Both the position numbers and the translations under genes were made by a program. A DNA stretch of 64,000 nt, taken from NCBI GenBank assembly GCA_023461035.1, contig JAEWOD010000016.1, forward strand, positions 286,378 through 350,377. The letters run 5' to 3'. Positions 26,170 to 34,835 of the stretch are shown here, piece by piece. The notes under the pieces were generated by a model, which saw only the letters and a program-made list of their open reading frames with translations, was not told where the DNA came from and did not search any database. Every line of letters starts with the position of its first letter. Position 1 is the stretch's first letter. Source of the DNA: Bacteroidota bacterium (GTDB taxonomy: Bacteria > Bacteroidota > Bacteroidia > Flavobacteriales > Weeksellaceae).

Positions 26170-27852
26170 ATGAAAAAAATTCATTTATTCTTAATCCTTC
26201 TGACTTTTTCTATGACAGCGCAAGCGCAAGCGCCCACGGTAACGGGTTTCACGCCTGGCAGCGGCCCTGTCGGTACAACCGTAACCATCTCGGGAACGAA
26301 CTTTAACACAACTCCCGGTAACAATATCGTATTTTTTGGGGCAACACGGGCAAACGTTACCGCCGCTTCGGCAACTTCACTTTCGGTTAGCGTTCCTATG
26401 GGAGCCACGCACGATTTTATCTCGGTGCTCAACACAAGTACCGATTTGATGACTTATTCTGCCACAAAATATATACCTACCTATTCGCCCAATACCGGAA
26501 CCATCACGGCAGAGGATTTCGAATCGGCCGTATCCTTTCCCGCTGTCGGTGCTTTCTCGAGAGTCGCAATTGCCGACCTGGACGGTGACGGCAAGCCGGA
26601 TTTTGCTATGGCCGGAGAAGAGGGTATAATTTCCGTTTTGAGAAATACCAGTACGCCCGGAACTATGAGTTTCGCCCCAAGTATTGACTTGCCTGCAAGA
26701 ACTATTTACATGTCGTATGATATGTCCATAGGAGATATAGACGGTGACGGCAAACCCGATTTGGTGTCCACCTACACGATTTGGAACGGGAGCGTTCATT
26801 TCAGTTTTGTTTCCGTTTACCGCAATACGAGTACTCCCGGGTCTATAAGTTTTGCCGAAAGATTGGATTTTGGTGAGGATGTGGGCGGCGCCACATATTC
26901 CAGGATAGCGGATATAGACGGTGACGGCAAGCCGGATATTATCCATTCAAAACATTCAACCCAAAAATACGTCTTACGGAATACCAGCACGCCGGGCAAT
27001 ATCAGTTTTGCCGAGCCTGTTTATTTAACCGGGCCTGTTGTTGACGCAAAGGATTTGCAGGTGGGTGATTTGGACGGTGACGGAAAACCCGATCTGGCAT
27101 TTACAAGCTATATCTATGGTTACGTATCGGTGCTGCGCAACACCAGTGAAGTGGGCAACATTAGTTTTGAACAATATGTGAACTTTCCCGTTGCAACAAG
27201 TTTTTCAGAAGACCTTTCCATAGGCGACATAGACGGGGACGGAATGTTGGATATTACAGTGGTAAGTTGGCAGTTTTATATTTCCCTTTTACGAAATATA
27301 AGCACGCCGGGTACGCTTGCTTTTGAGCCAGGCATTGACATTGATACAGGTGTGAATTCCCGTTCTATCCCTCTCGGCGATATTGACGGTGATGGTAAGT
27401 TGGATATGGCAACACAAGATTTTGGGCACCTCAAATTGTTTTTTTACAAAAACCAAAGCAGTGCCGGGAACATCAGCTTTGCTGACAGAGTGGAAGTCCC
27501 CGGTAAAATTGAAGGCTTACAAATAGCCGATGTGGACGGTGACGGCATACCGGAATTAGTAGGAGTTAGACCCGGCGTTTTTGTTATTTTTATAAACAAC
27601 CCCGTGGGGTTAGGCGTTTCAGAGGTTGAGGATGTTTCGGGATTCAGCGTTTATCCTAATCCGGTAAAAGACATCCTGAATTTCTCCGAGAAATTAAAAA
27701 ATATAGAAATCTATTCTTTGACCGGACAAAAAATGATAGCGGTTGAATCTGCGGAATCTGTCGGAGTACAGCATCTACCGTCAGGAAATTATATCCTGAA
27801 AGCCCGAACTTCAATTGGCGGTGCGGTCAGTAAAAAAATTATTAAAAAATAA
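26170..27852 (+). CDS. T9SS-sorted IPT/TIG and FG-GAP (VCBS) repeat protein, copy 1
   Basis: Secreted adhesin-like protein. Signal peptide (ends QAQA, about residue 20), an IPT/TIG immunoglobulin-like domain (about 21-97: GFTPGSGPVGTTVTISGTNF), then seven or so FG-GAP/VCBS units with Ca2+-binding loops DLDGDGKPD or DIDGDGxxD (about 125-475), which usually form a beta-propeller. The sorting domain starts at YPNPVKDIL and ends SKKIIKK. Most of the middle is almost identical to the next gene. Probably co-transcribed with the preceding repeat protein. Confidence 0.87.
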   Translation: MKKIHLFLILLTFSMTAQAQAPTVTGFTPGSGPVGTTVTISGTNFNTTPGNNIVFFGATRANVTAASATSLSVSVPMGATHDFISVLNTSTDLMTYSATKYIPTYSPNTGTITAEDFESAVSFPAVGAFSRVAIADLDGDGKPDFAMAGEEGIISVLRNTSTPGTMSFAPSIDLPARTIYMSYDMSIGDIDGDGKPDLVSTYTIWNGSVHFSFVSVYRNTSTPGSISFAERLDFGEDVGGATYSRIADIDGDGKPDIIHSKHSTQKYVLRNTSTPGNISFAEPVYLTGPVVDAKDLQVGDLDGDGKPDLAFTSYIYGYVSVLRNTSEVGNISFEQYVNFPVATSFSEDLSIGDIDGDGMLDITVVSWQFYISLLRNISTPGTLAFEPGIDIDTGVNSRSIPLGDIDGDGKLDMATQDFGHLKLFFYKNQSSAGNISFADRVEVPGKIEGLQIADVDGDGIPELVGVRPGVFVIFINNPVGLGVSEVEDVSGFSVYPNPVKDILNFSEKLKNIEIYSLTGQKMIAVESAESVGVQHLPSGNYILKARTSIGGAVSKKIIKK

Positions 27853-27856
27853 TAAT

Positions 27857-27914
27857 TAGCCCTGCCAGGGTGAGCCTGTCCTGAGCGAAGTCGAAGGAAA
27901 CCCTGGCAGGGCTA
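27857..27914. repeat. Nested palindromic repeat between the duplicated genes
   Basis: Outer arms TAGCCCTGCCAGGGT (27857-27871) and its exact complement (27900-27914) enclose 28 nt of a different repeat, beginning GAGCCTGTCCTGAGCGAAG. The outer pair resembles the uninterrupted palindrome at 32837-32869, so this looks like one repeat inserted into another. Confidence 0.65.
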
Positions 27915-27931
27915 CTAAAAATGAAAGAAAA

Positions 27932-29617
27932 ATGAAAAAAATACATTTACTTATTGCCATGCTTGTTTTTACTGTAACAGTAAATGCACAAGCACCCGAC
28001 ATTACAGCGTTCTCACCCGGCAGTGGCTCTGTCGGTACGACCGTAACCATCACGGGAACGAACTTTAACGCCACACCTGCCAACAACGTTGTGTTTTTTG
28101 GAGCAACTCGGGCTAATGTTACTGCCGCTTCGGCAACTTCACTTTCGGTTAGCGTTCCTATGGGAGCCACGCACGATTTTATTTCGGTTCTGAATAGCGA
28201 TACCGATTTGATGACTTATTCTGCCACAAAATATATACCTACTTATTCGCCCAATACCGGAACCATCACGGCGGAGGATTTCGAATCAGCCATATCCTTT
28301 CCCGCTGTCGGTGCTTACTCGAGAGTCGCAATTGCCGACCTGGACGGTGACAGCAAGCCGGATTTTGCTATGCCCGGAAATGAAGGCATCATATCCATCT
28401 TGAGAAATACCAGTACGCCCGGAACTCTCAGTTGCGCCCCAAGTATTGACTTGCCTGCAAGAAGCAGTTATACATCGTATGACATTTCAATAGGAGATAT
28501 AGACAGTGACGGCAAGCCCGATTTGGTGTCCACCTACACGATTTATAACGGGAGCAATTTTTTCAGTTTTGTTTCCGTTTACCGCAATACGAGTACTCCC
28601 GGGTCTATAAGTTTTGCCGAAAGATTGGATTTTGGCGGGAATGTGGATGGTGCCAAATATTCCAGAATAGCGGATATAGACGGTGACGGCAAGCCGGATA
28701 TTATCCATACACAACCTTCAACCCAAAAATATGTTTTACGGAATACCAGCACGCCGGGCAATATCAGTTTTGACGAGCCTGTTTATCTAAACGGGCCTAA
28801 TGTGGGTGCAGAGGATTTGCAGGTGGGTGATTTGGACGGTGACGGAAAACCCGATCTGGCATTTACCAGCTTCCTCTATGGCTATGTATCGGTGTTAAGG
28901 AATACCAGTGAAGTGGGCAACATTAGTTTTGCAACATACGTGAACTTTCCCGTTGCAACAAATTTTTCAGAAGACCTTTCCATAGGCGACATAGACGGGG
29001 ACGGAATGTTGGATATTACAGTGGTAAGTTGGCAGTTTTTTATTTCCCTTTTTAGGAATATAAGCACGCCGGGTACGCTTGCTTTTGAGCCAAGCATTGA
29101 CATTGATACAGGTGTGAATTCCCGTTCTATCCCCCTCGGCGATATTGACGGTGATGGTAAGTTGGATATGGCAACACAAGATTTTGGGTATCACAATATG
29201 TTTCTTTACAAAAACCAAAGCAGTGCCGGAAACATCAGCTTTGCAGACAAGGTGGTAATTCCCGGTGATATGGAAGGCTTACAAATAGCCGATGTGGACG
29301 GTGACGGCATACCGGAATTAGTAGGAGTTAGACCCGGCACTTTGTTTATTTTTAAAAACAGCCCCGCAGGTTTAAGCGTTTCAGAGGTTGAGGATGTTTC
29401 GGGATTCAGCGTTTATCCTAATCCGGTAAAAGACGTGCTGAATATTTCCTCTCAAAAAGCGGTAGAAAAAGTAGAAATCTACAGTCCGGCAGGGCAGCTT
29501 GTACTGATGGAAACCCATAAAAACCAAATCAACATGGACGCACTTCCGGCAGGGATTTATATGGTAAAAGTAATCTCCGCCAAGAAAACGGAAACCTTTA
29601 AAGTAATTAAAAAATAG
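27932..29617 (+). CDS. T9SS-sorted IPT/TIG and FG-GAP (VCBS) repeat protein, copy 2
   Basis: Tandem paralogue of the preceding gene with the same order: signal peptide (ends VNAQ), IPT/TIG domain, FG-GAP/VCBS Ca2+ loops, sorting domain. From about residue 60 to 480 the two are close to identical in protein and DNA, but the first 60 residues and the last 60 differ clearly: the sorting domain here reads ISSQKAVEKVEIYSPAG...LPAGIYMVKV. This mosaic pattern points to duplication followed by gene conversion of the middle, or swapping of the ends. Last gene of the exported cluster. Confidence 0.87.
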   Translation: MKKIHLLIAMLVFTVTVNAQAPDITAFSPGSGSVGTTVTITGTNFNATPANNVVFFGATRANVTAASATSLSVSVPMGATHDFISVLNSDTDLMTYSATKYIPTYSPNTGTITAEDFESAISFPAVGAYSRVAIADLDGDSKPDFAMPGNEGIISILRNTSTPGTLSCAPSIDLPARSSYTSYDISIGDIDSDGKPDLVSTYTIYNGSNFFSFVSVYRNTSTPGSISFAERLDFGGNVDGAKYSRIADIDGDGKPDIIHTQPSTQKYVLRNTSTPGNISFDEPVYLNGPNVGAEDLQVGDLDGDGKPDLAFTSFLYGYVSVLRNTSEVGNISFATYVNFPVATNFSEDLSIGDIDGDGMLDITVVSWQFFISLFRNISTPGTLAFEPSIDIDTGVNSRSIPLGDIDGDGKLDMATQDFGYHNMFLYKNQSSAGNISFADKVVIPGDMEGLQIADVDGDGIPELVGVRPGTLFIFKNSPAGLSVSEVEDVSGFSVYPNPVKDVLNISSQKAVEKVEIYSPAGQLVLMETHKNQINMDALPAGIYMVKVISAKKTETFKVIKK

Positions 29618-29640
29618 AGAGATTTTTTTTCATATTTGAG

Positions 29641-29668
29641 AAGGCCGTTTTGTTTTGCAGGCGGCCTT
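29641..29668 (+). terminator. Hairpin after the exported gene cluster
   Basis: AAGGCCG and CGGCCTT form a 7-bp GC-rich stem around a 14-nt loop, 24 nt past the stop. A T-run precedes the stem and none follows it, so termination is plausible but not certain. Confidence 0.4.
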
Positions 29669-29686
29669 TACGAATTTTATGAACTA

Positions 29687-29849
29687 AGAGCCTGTTTAAA
29701 ATTTATCTAATAATTTGTTTATGCTTCTTTTTGGCTGCGACCTCGTTATATTTTTTCGAGATAGAGCCAAGCTATCTCTAAAAAATATGCCTTGTCTCGC
29801 TCAAAAATAACCTATAAACATTTTCACAATATAAATTTAAACAGGCTCT
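29687..29849. mobile_element. MITE-like element, about 163 bp, no coding capacity
   Basis: Terminal inverted repeats AGAGCCTGTTTAAA (29687-29700) and TTTAAACAGGCTCT (29836-29849). The interior also folds on itself: ATATTTTTTCGAGATAG pairs with CTATCTCTAAAAAATAT at the centre, and the flanks are partly complementary, so the whole element could form one long hairpin. It lies between convergent genes and ends 4 nt before the metG stop. It looks like a non-autonomous transposable element; no transposase is in the window, and I could not assign a target-site duplication. Confidence 0.65.
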
Positions 29850-29853
29850 AAAT

Positions 29854-31890
29854 TTACCCGATATTCACACCATTCAGGGTTTTTTCTTCCGGTGCGAGAA
29901 AGGTAAGTTTGCCGTCTTCTTTATCAGTCAATAAAAGCATTCCCTGGCTTTCGATGCCGCGGATTTTTCTCGGTGCCAGATTCACCAAAACCGTTACTTG
30001 TTTTCCTATGATTTCTTCCGGTGTGAAACTTTCCGCAATTCCCGAAACGATGGTTCGCACATCAATTCCGGTATCAACTTTCAGTTTCAGCAATTTATCG
30101 GCTTTTTCGACTTTTTCCGCTTCCAGAATCGTTCCTACGCGCATATCGATTTTTGTAAAATCATCAAATTCGATGGTTTCTCTTTGTGGTTCTGCGTTTG
30201 GATTTGTCATTTTGTTCTGGGTTTTGCTTTGATTTAATTTATTGATTTGAAAGTCGATGGTTTCGTCTTCGATTTTGGCAAAAATCAATTCCGATGGATT
30301 CAATTGATGACCGGACGGAAGAATTTCATTTAGTTGTTCCAATTCATTCCAATTTAATTTTGAAAGATTCAGCATCTTAAACAATTTCTCCGAAGTAAAC
30401 GGCATAAACGGTTCACCCAATTGCGCCAACATTCCGGCGATTTGAGCGGCAGCGTACATAATTCCTTTTACTTCTTCCGGATTATCTTGTTTTTTCCAAG
30501 GTTCTTGGAATTGCAAAAACTGATTTCCCAAACGTGCCAAATTCATGTATTCCATCAACGCATTTCGGTATTCAAATTTGTCCAAATACGATCCGATGTT
30601 TTTGGCGAATTCTTTTAATTGGGACAATTCTTCAAATTCAACTGTTTTTTCAGGAATTACACCGTTGTAATATTTGTGCGTCAAAACCATCACGCGGTTG
30701 ATGAAATTCCCCAAAATTCCTACCAATTCCGAATTGTTTTTGGTTTGGAAATCTTTCCAAGTAAAATTATTGTCTTTGTTTTCAGGTAAATTCGCAGTCA
30801 AAACATAACGCAAAACATCTTCCTGCCCCGGAAATTCATCCAGATATTCATTGCCCCAAACAGCCCAGTTTCTCGAAGTCGAAATTTTATCATCTTCCAA
30901 ATTCATGAATTCATTTGCGGGAACATTGGTCGGCAAAATATAGTCGCCGTGCGCTTTGAGCATCGCCGGAAAAATGATGCAATGGAAAACGATGTTGTCT
31001 TTCCCGATAAAATGAATCAAATTCGCATCGGGATTTTGCCAATAATCTTTCCAATTCTTTCCGTTTTGTTCCGCCCACTCGATGGTGGAAGTGATGTACC
31101 CAATCGGCGCATCAAACCAAACGTACAGCACTTTTCCTTCGGCATCCGGCAATGGAACTTTCACGCCCCAGTTCAAATCGCGTGTCATGGCGCGCGGTTT
31201 CAAACCATCGTCAATCCATGATTTTACTTGTCCGTAAACATTTGATTTCCAGTCGTTTTTATGTCCTTCGAGGATCCATTCTTTCAGAAAACCTTCGTAT
31301 TCATTTAGTGGCAAATACCAGTTTTTGGTTTCTATCAGTATGGGTGTATTTCCACTCAAAGCCGATTTCGGATTGATTAATTCCGTGGGGCTTAAAGTAG
31401 AACCGCAATTCTCACATTGGTCGCCGTAAGCATTTGGGTTACCACATTTTGGACATTCACCCACTATGTATCGGTCTGCGAGAAATTCTTTGGCTTCTTC
31501 GTCGTAAAATTGTTCCGAAATTTCTTCGATAAATTTTCCGTTGTTGTACAAATTCAGAAAGAAATCGGAAGAAACTTCGTGGTGTTTTGGGTTGGATGTA
31601 CGCGAATAATGGTCAAATGAGACACCGAAACGATACAAGGTTTCTTTTATCAATTCATGGTATTTATCGACAATCGCTTGTGGCGTGGTATTTTCTTTTT
31701 TTGCACGAATCGTAATCGGAATTCCGTGTTCGTCCGAACCACCAATAAAAGCCACGTCCATTCCTTTTCTGCGCAGATACCTTGCATAAATATCGGCAGG
31801 AATGTAAACTCCCGCCAAATGCCCGATGTGAATGGGTCCGTTGGCGTAAGGTAGTGCAGCAGTTAGGGTATATCGATTCGAATTGTTCAT
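29854..31890 (-). CDS. metG: Methionyl-tRNA synthetase
   Basis: Charges tRNA-Met. Class I synthetase: the HIGH motif in GPIHIGHLAG (about residues 14-23), a zinc knuckle (CPKCGNPNAYGDQCENCG), and the KMSKS equivalent in DDKISTSRNWAVWG. A C-terminal tRNA-binding/dimerisation domain (about 575-678: FTKIDMRVGTILEAEKVEKADKLLKL) is fused, as in many bacteria. The ATG at 31890 gives 678 aa; the in-frame start at 31926 lies upstream of the -7 box. The methyltransferase gene is upstream on the same strand. Confidence 0.96.
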   Translation of the reverse strand: MNNSNRYTLTAALPYANGPIHIGHLAGVYIPADIYARYLRRKGMDVAFIGGSDEHGIPITIRAKKENTTPQAIVDKYHELIKETLYRFGVSFDHYSRTSNPKHHEVSSDFFLNLYNNGKFIEEISEQFYDEEAKEFLADRYIVGECPKCGNPNAYGDQCENCGSTLSPTELINPKSALSGNTPILIETKNWYLPLNEYEGFLKEWILEGHKNDWKSNVYGQVKSWIDDGLKPRAMTRDLNWGVKVPLPDAEGKVLYVWFDAPIGYITSTIEWAEQNGKNWKDYWQNPDANLIHFIGKDNIVFHCIIFPAMLKAHGDYILPTNVPANEFMNLEDDKISTSRNWAVWGNEYLDEFPGQEDVLRYVLTANLPENKDNNFTWKDFQTKNNSELVGILGNFINRVMVLTHKYYNGVIPEKTVEFEELSQLKEFAKNIGSYLDKFEYRNALMEYMNLARLGNQFLQFQEPWKKQDNPEEVKGIMYAAAQIAGMLAQLGEPFMPFTSEKLFKMLNLSKLNWNELEQLNEILPSGHQLNPSELIFAKIEDETIDFQINKLNQSKTQNKMTNPNAEPQRETIEFDDFTKIDMRVGTILEAEKVEKADKLLKLKVDTGIDVRTIVSGIAESFTPEEIIGKQVTVLVNLAPRKIRGIESQGMLLLTDKEDGKLTFLAPEEKTLNGVNIG

Positions 31891-31912
31891 TTTAAATTCA
31901 TTTTTCGGTGTG

Positions 31913-31920
31913 CAAAGATA
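31913..31920 (-). promoter_or_regulatory. -7 promoter box for metG
   Basis: On the minus strand TATCTTTG, an exact TAnnTTTG match, lies 22 nt before the metG ATG at 31890, which sets the start codon. Upstream of it is a low-complexity run of TAATGTATAATGTATAGTGTA type. Confidence 0.6.
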
Positions 31921-31980
31921 ATTCACCCAATAGTATAATGTATAATGTATAGTGTAAAATGTAGAAACAGGAAATGAAAA

Positions 31981-32745
31981 TTAGATTTTCCCATAAAGCA
32001 ACAAACGTTTAAATGCATAAATCGCTGGAAACTTTTTAAATGCTTTCTGAATTCGGGATTTATATTCAGCAATGAAAACTTCTTGCTGCTTCTCTGAAAG
32101 TCTTTCCATATAAGGAATAAGCGAGGACCCGGAAATGAAATCAAAAAGTTTGTCCGCATCATTAGCAATAATCGGATAGACTTTCTGGATAATCTGAATG
32201 TCCTGTAAACCGCCATCAAACATAATTTGAGCATATTGGTCAATGCTTAAAACGGTGGATTCTCTTTTCCAACCGTTTAGATAATCCGAAAATGGTTTTT
32301 CCTGAACGAGTTCGAGAAGAATTTTGTTGAGGATGTTATCTGCCTGCATTGGCATTTGAACTGCGAATTGTCCGTTTTCATTTAGATGCGAAATCAATTT
32401 GGGAAATAATTCTTTATGGTCATCTGACCATTGGAGTGCGGCATTGCTGAAAATAAGATCAAATTTTTGGTCGGATTGAATGAATTCTTCAACCGAAGCG
32501 AGTTTGAAATCAAGATTTTCACTTTCAAATGCTTTACTTTTTTCAAGCATTTCTTCTGATGAGTCAATCCCCAGAAATGCAGCATCTTCAAATTCCTCTG
32601 CCAGAATGCCGGTTTGCTCACCCGTTCCGCAACCCAGGTCAATGCCCGATTTTAAATTTTCGGGCGATATCAAATCCATCAAATCAAAAAATGGTTGATA
32701 ACGTATGTTTTTAAACTGATTGTATTTTTCAGGATTCCAAGGCAT
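31981..32745 (-). CDS. Class I SAM methyltransferase (trans-aconitate methyltransferase-like)
   Basis: Cytoplasmic methyltransferase; closest in character to Tam, which methylates trans-aconitate. The opening MPWNPEKYNQFKNIRYQPFFDL matches the Tam-type WxPxxYxxFxxxRxxPxxDL pattern. SAM-binding motif I is GIDLGCGTGEQTG (about residues 38-50), with the acidic motif II GIDSSEEML and motif IV LIFSNAALQWSDDH. The 254 aa length is right for Tam. The substrate is inferred from similarity only. It lies 90 nt upstream of metG on the same strand, but metG has its own promoter. Confidence 0.78.
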   Translation of the reverse strand: MPWNPEKYNQFKNIRYQPFFDLMDLISPENLKSGIDLGCGTGEQTGILAEEFEDAAFLGIDSSEEMLEKSKAFESENLDFKLASVEEFIQSDQKFDLIFSNAALQWSDDHKELFPKLISHLNENGQFAVQMPMQADNILNKILLELVQEKPFSDYLNGWKRESTVLSIDQYAQIMFDGGLQDIQIIQKVYPIIANDADKLFDFISGSSLIPYMERLSEKQQEVFIAEYKSRIQKAFKKFPAIYAFKRLLLYGKI

Positions 32746-32836
32746 ATTTTTTTATTTTAATTCAAATATCTGCTAATTGTCGTCAAATTTCTTTTTTCGC
32801 TTTCCTGAGTTCGAAATTTTGCATTTATTTAGTCTT

Positions 32837-32869
32837 AGCCCTGTTAGGGTTTAAAACCCTAACAGGGCT
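32837..32869. repeat. Perfect 16-bp inverted repeat
   Basis: AGCCCTGTTAGGGTTT and its exact complement, separated by one base. It lies just past the 3' end of the glycosyltransferase gene and could work as its terminator. It is a sister of the outer arms at 27857-27914, so it belongs to a dispersed repeat family. Confidence 0.65.
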
Positions 32870-32876
32870 GATAATC

Positions 32877-34487
32877 CTATTTTTTCACTTTAAACAACAG
32901 CATCCGCTTCCGGTCAACATGGTTTTTCGTACCGGGTTTTTCTTCATTGTCGTCAAACTTTTCGATAAATCTTGCGGAATATCCTAATTTTTCAATTTGT
33001 CCGATAACCGATTCCACAGGTTCATTTTCAGAAGAAATTAAAAAGAATTCTTTCTCTTTCGGATAGGTTTCGGGGTTGTCCGGATAAATTTCAGGAATGA
33101 TTTTACCGTATTTGAACCAAATTTCAGGCGAATAAGCATCCAATCCGTACAATTCTAATCCTGAATTTTTAATCATCGTTTTTTGAGTGATCAAACTTTT
33201 ATAATCCGGATTGCTGTTAAAAATGCCATCAATCACAGGAATGCCTAAAATCATAGCCGAAGCAACAAAAGCAATTGTTCCCAAAAAGGCATTTTTCACA
33301 TTGAATTCCTTCAAAATTTCTTTGAGAATATATAGCCCGATTAATATTCCGGCTATGGAAAACAAAATAGAATACAGTCCCAATTCGACTTTCAGGATTA
33401 CAAATAAAATAACCGGCACCGCAATTCCAATCAATCCGAGCAGTCCAAATGAGAATTTAACCAAATATTTTTCCCAATTTTTCCAACTCTGATTTTGAAT
33501 TAAATAATAAACATAAAATCCTGTGGTAGCGGCAAGTGGAATCATCAGCGGAAATAAATAGCGTTCTTTTTTTGAAGGAATCAGCGAAAGCAAAATAAAA
33601 CAAATCACCGTCCACCAAAAAAACATAGTATAAGATTTCGGGAACTCCACTTTCTTTTTCATGTAAGGAAACGCAAGTGAAACCAATGCAAAAATTGCCC
33701 AAACGCCCATCTGAACAGGAAAACTGAAATAACGCGTAAACGGTTTTACTTCCCGGTTGGTGCGGGCGGAAGATTCGGCCTCCATCGTAGCCAAAAAGGT
33801 TTCCTGATCATATAAATAAATGTATCCGTACCAGGAAAGCCCAACCAATGCAGTCAAAACCCCCATCCAAGCCCATCCCATCCATTTGATTTTAGGAAAG
33901 CCGTAAGCAATCCAATACCCGAGAAAAAAAGGTGCACATATCACATAAAATCCGGTTGGCCCTTTGCTGAGAATTGAAAATCCGAAAAATAATCCGGCTA
34001 AAGTAAAATTCAGAAAATCAGGTTTATTGGATTTAAATGTCCGGTATAAAAAGTAAATTCCGATGAGTGTAAAACTGTAACAGAAAATATCCCAAGTTGC
34101 TCTTTTCCCCACAAATAAAACCAAATAGCTGCTCACGAGAATGAGTCCGATGATCAAAGCCAATTTTTTATTTTGGGTTTCTTCTTTTACAAATCGGTAA
34201 AATACCAAAATCAGAACCACACATGAAAGGGCTGCAGGAAACCGCAATGCCCAAATAGAATTCGTTCCAAAAACTTCTGCCATTCCCGCGCTCAACCATG
34301 TAGGCAAAGGCGGTTTTTGATAGCGAGGTTCGCCGTTCATAGTGGTGAATAGCCAATTTCCGTCATCCACCATTTCTCGTGCTGTCACGAAATTCCTTGC
34401 TTCCATGATGTCCACAAAAAGATAGTTCAAATGGATGAAAAAAAGGATGAAACAGAGAGCCCATAAAAGATTGCAGGAGATTTTCAT
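32877..34487 (-). CDS. ArnT-like membrane glycosyltransferase (GT-C fold)
   Basis: Polytopic inner-membrane transferase of the ArnT/PMT superfamily, which moves a sugar from a polyprenyl-phosphate carrier to a lipid or protein on the outer face. The 536-aa protein has an N-terminal helix, then the family's first loop with an acidic residue and VDIMEARNFVTAREMVDDGNW, the PPLPTWLSAGMAEVFG motif, about 11-12 membrane segments, and a soluble C-terminal domain. The acceptor is unknown. A TATATTTG box lies 16 nt upstream of the ATG. Confidence 0.83.
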   Translation of the reverse strand: MKISCNLLWALCFILFFIHLNYLFVDIMEARNFVTAREMVDDGNWLFTTMNGEPRYQKPPLPTWLSAGMAEVFGTNSIWALRFPAALSCVVLILVFYRFVKEETQNKKLALIIGLILVSSYLVLFVGKRATWDIFCYSFTLIGIYFLYRTFKSNKPDFLNFTLAGLFFGFSILSKGPTGFYVICAPFFLGYWIAYGFPKIKWMGWAWMGVLTALVGLSWYGYIYLYDQETFLATMEAESSARTNREVKPFTRYFSFPVQMGVWAIFALVSLAFPYMKKKVEFPKSYTMFFWWTVICFILLSLIPSKKERYLFPLMIPLAATTGFYVYYLIQNQSWKNWEKYLVKFSFGLLGLIGIAVPVILFVILKVELGLYSILFSIAGILIGLYILKEILKEFNVKNAFLGTIAFVASAMILGIPVIDGIFNSNPDYKSLITQKTMIKNSGLELYGLDAYSPEIWFKYGKIIPEIYPDNPETYPKEKEFFLISSENEPVESVIGQIEKLGYSARFIEKFDDNEEKPGTKNHVDRKRMLLFKVKK

Positions 34488-34503
34488 AAATGAAATTATT
34501 TCT

Positions 34504-34511
34504 CAAATATA
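34504..34511 (-). promoter_or_regulatory. -7 promoter box for the glycosyltransferase gene
   Basis: TATATTTG on the minus strand exactly matches TAnnTTTG, 16 nt before the ATG at 34487. Confidence 0.55.
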
Positions 34512-34548
34512 AAAAATCATTGTCAAGAGAATCGTGTAATTTTAACGC

Positions 34549-34671
34549 ATGAACGAAACTGTTGAAAATACGATTTCAGAATCTTTGAATGGATTTCAAT
34601 GGATTTTGGGTGCATTTGCAGTAATTCTGCTTATTTATTTTTTGATGAAATCGTTTGGGAAGCGGAAATAA
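34549..34671 (+). CDS. Small single-pass membrane protein, 40 aa
   Basis: A short open frame encoding a charged head (MNETVENTISESLNGFQ), one hydrophobic helix (WILGAFAVILLIYFLM) and a basic tail (KSFGKRK), a sensible membrane topology with the tail inside. TAATTTTA, one base from the -7 consensus, ends 4 nt before the ATG, the same layout as at menA. No family recognised. It lies divergent from the glycosyltransferase. Size and composition are the only support, so it may be spurious. Confidence 0.5.
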   Translation: MNETVENTISESLNGFQWILGAFAVILLIYFLMKSFGKRK

Positions 34672-34685
34672 TTTGATTAATTTTC

Positions 34686-34824
34686 AACATTAAGAAGTTT
34701 AGAATTGGATTGAAAAAAGAATTATTAAGTTATCATAAATGATTTAAGAAGTCGCTTTATTCTTAATCAACTTGTTGAATCTTAATTAGTCTTCAAAATT
34801 TAATTAGACTAAATTCTTAATGTT
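34686..34824. repeat. Inverted repeat flanking an AT-rich segment
   Basis: AACATTAAGAAGTTTAG at 34686-34702 is matched in inverse at 34809-34824 (one-base indel). The 106 bp between contain further partly complementary TTAAGAATT-like stretches. It could be a decayed MITE, or a long hairpin terminator for the AEC transporter gene, which ends just beyond. Confidence 0.5.
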
Positions 34825-34835
34825 AAAAAAACTAT

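Noticed and set aside
26377..26946. 189-codon minus-strand frame within the FG-GAP protein
   Set aside because: Its regularity comes from the coding repeats on the other strand; the same shadow appears in the duplicate gene.
31935..31960. TAATGTATAATGTATAGTGTA-type tandem run between metG and the methyltransferase gene
   Set aside because: Simple AT-rich low-complexity DNA of the sort also seen near 600-660 and 52160-52195; no clear function.
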